52,510 bases of DNA from NCBI GenBank assembly GCA_017542145.1, contig JAFXXQ010000005.1, positions 1 through 52,510 on the forward strand, read 5' to 3'. The stretch comes from Bacteroidaceae bacterium. GTDB lineage: Bacteria > Bacteroidota > Bacteroidia > Bacteroidales > Bacteroidaceae. The notes under the pieces are model-generated. The model ran no database searches. It saw only the letters and a list, made by a program, of their open reading frames with translations, and was not told where the DNA came from. Numbering within the stretch: position 1 is the first letter of the stretch; the number at the start of each line of letters is the position of its first letter. Positions 48,303 through 52,510 of the stretch are shown piece after piece. The position numbers and the translations under genes are program-made.

Positions 48303-48578
48303 ATGAACAGCATACAGGACACCCGCGCTCCGGAGGAATGCAAGAACTACAGGGAAAGGAAAGATGATAAGTAGAATCATAGTTCTTCTTACCATGATAC
48401 CGATAACTGGACAACTGCTGCAGAAAAGGCTGACCAATATGAAAACATCGTCGTAATGAGGAAAGGCGTGGTGATAAAATACTCCATAAGATTGTTCGAT
48501 TGGTTGGTCGAACACAATTACCAGATAGACTTTATGCCACCTCCTGTTATTCAGGATTATCAAGAGACATTTTTTTAG
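48303..48578 (+). pseudogene. small gene interrupted by an amber codon
   Basis: From ATG 48303 the frame reads MNSIQDTRAPEECKNYRERK, DDK, then TAG at 48372-48374, and goes on without further stops for 67 codons: NHSSSYHDTDNWTTAAEKAD, QYENIVVMRKGVVIKYSIRL, FDWLVEHNYQIDFMPPPVIQ, DYQETFF. The second part looks like a genuine soluble protein. A consensus promoter sits directly upstream. Either a recent nonsense mutation killed a 91-residue gene or the second part starts at an internal ATG (MRKGVVI, 48462). I do not recognise the family; its place before a restriction gene suggests a regulator. Confidence 0.6.
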
Positions 48579-48663
48579 GGAATCAGGAAACGTGGAGAAA
48601 AACTTATCCACAAAGCACACACTTTTTTTCTCGCCGAATACCGGAGAGACAAAAGAAATTGCT

Positions 48664-48671
48664 TATCTTTG
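48664..48671 (+). promoter_or_regulatory. -7 box before the restriction gene
   Basis: TATCTTTG matches consensus; no good -33 box at 20 bp. The start would be at about 48678, giving a 25-nt leader to ATG 48704 or a leaderless start at ATG 48680. A perfect DnaA-box sequence TTATCCACA lies at 48604-48612, probably by chance. Confidence 0.5.
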
Positions 48672-48703
48672 CAAATCGAATGCCATACAATATAAAAAGC
48701 GAG

Positions 48704-50122
48704 ATGGAAAGAAATAAAATACCAGAAATACTGCCTTACGATAAAGCAGATGCCGCTAGCATATTCGACTACAGCAAAGAGCTTCTGGGGCATTGTTTGC
48801 GTGAATTCATTTGGGAGGGTTATGAACCGAAGAAAGGCAAAGGGGCGCTTGGGCAGATGGTGGAAAACATCTTTTTCTTTCTTGAAACCAATAGCAATCC
48901 CTCCTCTGACTTTTCTGAGGCAGGAATAGAACTGAAATGTACTCCTTTGAAAAAGAGCAAGCAAGACGATTACCTTATCAAGGAAAGGCTTGTCTGCAAC
49001 ATGATAAACTATTTTGAGGTAGTTGAAGAGGATTTCGAGCATTCTCATTTCTATCTCAAATGCCAGTTGATGCTGTTGCTCTTCTACCTGCACCAATCGG
49101 GATGCAATAACCTTGATTTGGAGTTTTTGTTTTCTGTTTTGTGGAAACTGCCTGAAAAGGACCTGATGATAATTCGTCACGACTATGATGTTATCATCGA
49201 TAAGATAAGGCAGGGAAAGGCGCACGAACTCTCGGAAGGGGACACCATGTATCTTGGTGCCTGCCGAAAGGGACAGAAGGGCGACAGCCTGATGGCTCAA
49301 CCTTATTCCCCAGAAGGAGCACCGAGACGTGCTTTCAGCTTGAAAATGGCATATATGAGGACCGTGCTCGACTTTGTGCTAAAAAGCGGTAAGAATGCGA
49401 CAACGAACTTCCCGACTTCAGATTCTGAATTAGTTTCATCGAAGGCTCTGCATAAACATAGTTTCGATGAAATTATCCTGAACCGCTTTAACCCCTATTT
49501 GCATAAAAGCTATGAGCAGATTGCAAGGAGAAGAGGGGTTGACATTTCCCGAAATCCAAAAAACAAGTTTGCGATAATTGCCAACGCGATTGCGGCATCG
49601 GAAAAGTGTGCGAACGTAAACCGTTCAGAAGAGTTCCTCAAGGCAGGCCTGACGATGAAAACCATCCGCGTTCAGGCTGATGGGAAAATCAAGGAAGCTA
49701 TGTCTTTTGAGAACATTGACTATATTGAAGTAGCTGAATGTGACAATTGGATAGATTCCCGGCTTTACGAATTATATTCCAGCCGGTTTATGTTCGTAGT
49801 GTTTAAGGAACGGCATCAGGGCAAAGCAGACTATGTGCTTGATGACGTGTTTTTCTGGACCATGCCCCAATCCGATTTGGAATGGGCTGAAAAGTATTGG
49901 AACCATATCAGGGTGAACGTATTGGCTGGACATGTTTTTGAAGAATACTGGTGGAAAGGTGCTGACAGGAAGAAGTTCCACGTCCGTCCCAAAGCGCAGA
50001 AGGCCATTGACATGGCGCCGATGCCCGACGGAGGGAGTGCCAAAAAATTCTGCTACTGGTTCAACAACGACTATGTCTGCGAAATTGTTGAGAAGCGCAG
50101 AAAGGAGGTTTTGAATGGCTAA
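48704..50122 (+). CDS. Sau3AI-like type II restriction endonuclease (MutH family)
   Basis: 472 aa from MERNKIPEILPYDKADAASI (Sau3AI itself is about 490). The MutH/Sau3AI nuclease core is clear in the first 150 residues: LLGHCLREFIW, GKGALGQMVENIFF and SDFSEAGIELKCTPLK, which supplies the D...E-x-K catalytic set, then KERLVCNMINYFEVV. The second half (LHKHSFDEIILNRFNPYLHK onward) is the second, DNA-looping MutH-like domain of Sau3AI, lacking its own catalytic triad. Such enzymes cut at GATC. The next gene, overlapping by 8 bp, is a C5 methyltransferase. An alternative start at 48680 would add MPYNIKSE. Confidence 0.88.
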   Translation: MERNKIPEILPYDKADAASIFDYSKELLGHCLREFIWEGYEPKKGKGALGQMVENIFFFLETNSNPSSDFSEAGIELKCTPLKKSKQDDYLIKERLVCNMINYFEVVEEDFEHSHFYLKCQLMLLLFYLHQSGCNNLDLEFLFSVLWKLPEKDLMIIRHDYDVIIDKIRQGKAHELSEGDTMYLGACRKGQKGDSLMAQPYSPEGAPRRAFSLKMAYMRTVLDFVLKSGKNATTNFPTSDSELVSSKALHKHSFDEIILNRFNPYLHKSYEQIARRRGVDISRNPKNKFAIIANAIAASEKCANVNRSEEFLKAGLTMKTIRVQADGKIKEAMSFENIDYIEVAECDNWIDSRLYELYSSRFMFVVFKERHQGKADYVLDDVFFWTMPQSDLEWAEKYWNHIRVNVLAGHVFEEYWWKGADRKKFHVRPKAQKAIDMAPMPDGGSAKKFCYWFNNDYVCEIVEKRRKEVLNG

Positions 50123-51839
50123 ACATCATATTCGCGTGGTGGAGCTCTTTGCCGGCGTTGGTGGGTTCCGTGTCGGTTTGGAAGGCGCTTCCGATGCCTA
50201 CGAAACAATATGGAACAACCAATGGGAGCCCTCGACGCAACATCAGGATGCTTCACTGGTCTATAAGGCGAGATTCGGCGCAAAAGGACACAGCAACAAG
50301 GACATTAACCTTGTTCCGACTAAGGACATTCCAGACCACGACCTCATGGTGGGCGGATTCCCCTGTCAGGACTATTCCGTGGCTGCCACGCTGAGCCGTT
50401 CAGGAGGCATCGAGGGGAAAAAGGGCGTGCTGTGGTGGCAAATCTGTCGCATCCTTCACGAGAAAGGCGACAAGCGGCCTCAATACATCTTTTTCGAAAA
50501 TGTCGACCGTCTGCTTAATTCGCCTGCCACACAACGTGGGCGCGACTTTGCCATCATCCTTGCCTCGCTGGCAGACCTCGGCTATGTCGTTGAATGGCGC
50601 ATCATCAACGCTGCCGACTATGGCATGCCTCAGCGCAGGCGAAGAACATACATCGTTGGCTATCAGAATGACTCAGTCGTAGCCCGAAAGATAGAGACGA
50701 TGGAGGACTGGGTGGAGTTCGACGGCGTGATGGCAAAGGCCTTCGAGTTCAAGCCAAAGCAAGGCTCGGTCTCGGTCTTCGACATCGAAGGCTCCATCAA
50801 GGAAGTGTCCGACATCTTCAATAAGGGGAAGAGCGAAAGCCCCTTTGGGAGTGCCGGCATGATGATGAACCGTCACGTCTATTCCGTTGATGCCGAAGCG
50901 CTCTATGACGGCCCGCGTCAGACGCTTGGAGGCAACCTGGTGGACGAGAGCTTCGTGCCTGAAGATTATTTCATTACTGACGAAGAGCTCCCCCGATGGC
51001 AATACGAAAAGGGCGCCAAGAAAATAAGCAGAGTCTCGAAAGCAGGCTTCGAATATGTATTCTCTGAGGGAGGTATGGCCTTCCCGGATCATCTCGACCA
51101 ACCTTCACGAACTATCATCACAGGCGAGGGAGGTCCTTCGCCCTCACGCTTCAAGCATGTCGTCAAGACAACGTCAGGCCGCTATCGCCGTCTGTTGCCC
51201 ATCGAATTGGAGCGAATGAACATGTTTCCGGACAACCACACGCTTCATCCTGAAGTGTCGGAGGGGCGCCGCGCCTTTCTGATGGGCAATGCGTTGGTTT
51301 GCGGCATCGTGGAGAAGATAGGCAAGAGCCTCTATCAGTTCATGTACGACGAGGCGCCCGTGTCCTCACGTCCTATCTTCACCCAACGCGAGGCAAAGCC
51401 CATGCTTGACTTGGGCTTGTTTGCCGATGAGCAGGATCCGCTCATCGTGAACCGTCCCAAGAAACAATACACGCTTGACCCTGCAAAGCATCTGCTGATT
51501 GGAGTGGTGAAAAAAGACAACGAGGCATATTTTCTCAAGGAAGAACCCACGAAAACTTATTATACAGGCAAAACGAAAACCTTCCCCTCGACTGTTGCCA
51601 TGAATAAGCTGTACTACTTCATGCCCTACATCAAGGAAAAGGGTGTGCGCGACCTTTACCTGATACGTGTAGCTCGCATTGGAAGCAAGGCCGAAGTACA
51701 CCCTGAGTCAGGTGACGATGAACCCCGTCTGGTGTTTGAGTTGGAGTATCTGGAAAGTCTGCCAGATTATCTCATGCTTTCCCTGACAAGGCATTGGTAC
51801 AAGGACACCCTGTTAGGGAGAATATACAAAAACTTCTAA
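50115..51839 (+). CDS. DNA (cytosine-5) methyltransferase of the GATC system
   Basis: 574 aa. Motif I LFAGVGGFRVGLEG (about 11-24), motif IV with catalytic Cys GGFPCQDYS (about 79-87), motif VI FFENVDRLL (about 126-134), motif VIII MPQRRRRTYIVG (about 170-181), late motif IX/X region RYRRLLPIELERMNMFPDNH and LMGNALVC. The 150 residues after motif X (KPMLDLGLFADEQDPLIV to the end) are an extension absent from compact enzymes such as M.HhaI. Paired with the Sau3AI-like gene it should protect GATC by methylating the cytosine. The 8-bp overlap makes methylase translation depend on the nuclease message. Confidence 0.92.
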   Translation: MAKHHIRVVELFAGVGGFRVGLEGASDAYETIWNNQWEPSTQHQDASLVYKARFGAKGHSNKDINLVPTKDIPDHDLMVGGFPCQDYSVAATLSRSGGIEGKKGVLWWQICRILHEKGDKRPQYIFFENVDRLLNSPATQRGRDFAIILASLADLGYVVEWRIINAADYGMPQRRRRTYIVGYQNDSVVARKIETMEDWVEFDGVMAKAFEFKPKQGSVSVFDIEGSIKEVSDIFNKGKSESPFGSAGMMMNRHVYSVDAEALYDGPRQTLGGNLVDESFVPEDYFITDEELPRWQYEKGAKKISRVSKAGFEYVFSEGGMAFPDHLDQPSRTIITGEGGPSPSRFKHVVKTTSGRYRRLLPIELERMNMFPDNHTLHPEVSEGRRAFLMGNALVCGIVEKIGKSLYQFMYDEAPVSSRPIFTQREAKPMLDLGLFADEQDPLIVNRPKKQYTLDPAKHLLIGVVKKDNEAYFLKEEPTKTYYTGKTKTFPSTVAMNKLYYFMPYIKEKGVRDLYLIRVARIGSKAEVHPESGDDEPRLVFELEYLESLPDYLMLSLTRHWYKDTLLGRIYKNF

Positions 51840-51988
51840 TGGCGTTGCACTTCTTTCCGCATTTTTATTCCAATAAATGCGGCAACGAGTGAATGTTCAA
51901 GGTTCCAATTGGCAACTTGAAGGTTTTACTACAACTGATTTGAGGGACAGGGCAAATGATTCGCTGAATCAAAGTCCTCCGTTCAGGC

Positions 51989-52072
51989 GGATTTGCAATC
52001 TGGCTGCGGGAGGGTGGGGATTTTATAATCCCTAGCCTTAGGACGAGGTTAATGATGGGAGATTGCAAATCC
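51989..52072. repeat. nested palindromic repeat after the methyltransferase
   Basis: GGATTTGCAATCT (51989-52001) and AGATTGCAAATCC (52060-52072) are exact inverted copies; between them lies GGGATT-TTAT-AATCCC (52017-52032). This GATTGCAAATCC/TATAATCC module resembles interspersed palindromic repeats common in Bacteroidetes. An additional hairpin CCGCATTT/AAATGCGG (about 51859-51884) lies just after the gene and may end its transcript. No gene is seen in 51840-52510. Confidence 0.75.
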
Positions 52073-52170
52073 CACTATTCATGTGTTGCGGAGACTAATA
52101 CTGAAATCCTTTTCTTCTGACGTTTTTTTGCTAACAAAGCCAGCATTTTTCGGGAAAAACGTGCGGGGGG

Positions 52171-52218
52171 TAATTGATAATTGGCAATTGACAATTGATA
52201 ATTGATAATGGGTAATGG
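52171..52218. repeat. AATTGATA-type simple repeat
   Basis: Imperfect repeats of TAATTGATAATTGGCAATTG type, about 48 bp. Frequent in Bacteroidales intergenic DNA; function unknown. Confidence 0.7.
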
Positions 52219-52290
52219 GGGCGCGGGAAAATGGCGGATGGTGTGGAAAATTCATGAAACGATTTGCGGGGAAATGTCGGATGGGCATTT

Positions 52291-52388
52291 AAGGTCAACG
52301 AGTCAACGGGTCAACCGATGGAGCAGCGAGCGGGGAATGGAGTTTGCTCCAATTGTCCCGAGTCGCGACAGAGGTCGAGCGTAGCTCA
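52291..52388. repeat. right inverted repeat of the restriction cassette
   Basis: 52310-52388 is the inverted copy of 48034-48112 with four differences in 79 bp. Inward of it two to three units of the GTCAACGAGTCAACGG array remain. Together the copies bracket 4.3 kb carrying the amber gene, nuclease and methylase. Confidence 0.92.
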
Positions 52389-52390
52389 AA

Positions 52391-52420
52391 CTGTCAAACC
52401 GTCAAACCGTCAAACCGTCA
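52391..52420. repeat. CCGTCAAA tandem repeat
   Basis: Four near-perfect 8-bp units (CTGTCAAA then three CCGTCAAA) directly outside the right inverted repeat. No matching array flanks the left copy. Confidence 0.85.
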
Positions 52421-52510
52421 TTTTCATTTGTGTAATAACGGGGGTGGAGGGGAGAGGAGAAAGTGTGTGGTAATGAATTATTATATTATGATTTTATTTA
52501 TATATTATAA

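Noticed and set aside
48604..48612. Perfect DnaA box before the restriction gene
   Set aside because: Single site with no neighbours; chance is the simplest explanation.
1..52510. Insertion sequence or prophage genes
   Set aside because: No transposase, integrase, capsid or terminase gene is recognisable in any frame; only gene-less repeats and the VapE element suggest mobility.
52470..52510. Terminal repeat linking both ends of the window (circular molecule)
   Set aside because: Both ends are AT-rich but share no long identical sequence in either orientation.

Overview
The window looks like a contig from a gut- or rumen-type Bacteroidales bacterium, most likely Prevotella or a close relative. 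The reasons are a SusC/SusD pair, the RprX/RprY two-component pair, the rpmB-rpmG-DUF4295 cluster, SPFH/CotH/GH20 proteins typical of the group, and many promoters of the Bacteroidetes form TTTG-N19/20-TAnnTTTG (well-formed before susC, the MNT gene, pheT, the barrel gene, the 5'-nucleotidase, rpmB, DUF4298, the tRNAs, the SPFH gene, tsaD and the 48.3 kb gene). Shine-Dalgarno sequences are generally absent, as expected. Both ends of the window are AT-rich and low in complexity and look like contig edges.

Layout. 0.2-5.0 kb: outer-membrane nutrient uptake (susD, susC). 5.3-8.0 kb: ispE and dnaB, divergent, with DnaA-box-like sites between them. 8.0-10.5 kb: a CotH-like protein, a 51-codon remnant of a second dnaB 3' end, and an MNT/HEPN-type toxin-antitoxin pair with a very short HEPN partner. 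10.5-15.3 kb: a duplicated secreted-protein locus with single-repeat dockerin proteins, AT-rich small genes, a helix-turn-helix-like gene and cohesin-like proteins, preceded by a strongly folded RNA-like inverted structure and followed by a Gly/Phe/Pro-rich small protein. 15.3-15.9 kb: a gene-less element with 32-bp terminal inverted repeats. 16.1-31.5 kb: mostly housekeeping (pheT, yebC, a redox-type C_GCAxxG_C_C protein, a discoidin-CotH protein, a beta-barrel protein, a Gfo/Idh oxidoreductase, a 5'-nucleotidase, gdhA, a receiver/PEP-synthase-like fusion, a DEAD-box helicase).

31.5-37.3 kb is accessory. A VapE/DUF3874 primase-helicase-like gene sits inside a symmetric pair of composite ends: an outer 12-mer, exactly 47 bp, an identical 33-bp palindrome, then 11-bp tandem arrays pointing inward. 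I think this is a solitary mobile or replicating element. It is followed by a lone small gene, a 186-nt rod-like RNA fold with 6S-like architecture, a putative type IIG restriction-methylation enzyme and an orphan HigA-type regulator.

37.4-47.7 kb returns to core genes: GH20 hexosaminidase, L28/L33/DUF4295, mnmA with DUF4298, tRNA-Val and tRNA-Tyr, rprXY, a lipoprotein nitroreductase, an SPFH protein, cinA and tsaD. 48.0-52.4 kb is a Sau3AI-like (predicted GATC) restriction-modification cassette enclosed by 79-bp inverted repeats (75/79 identical), with an amber-interrupted small gene behind a good promoter at its head.

The strongest candidates for something undescribed are the VapE element with its symmetric ends, the duplicated dockerin/cohesin locus with its leader RNA, and the structured RNA in front of the type IIG gene. 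All functional statements are from reading the sequence; no database search was possible.
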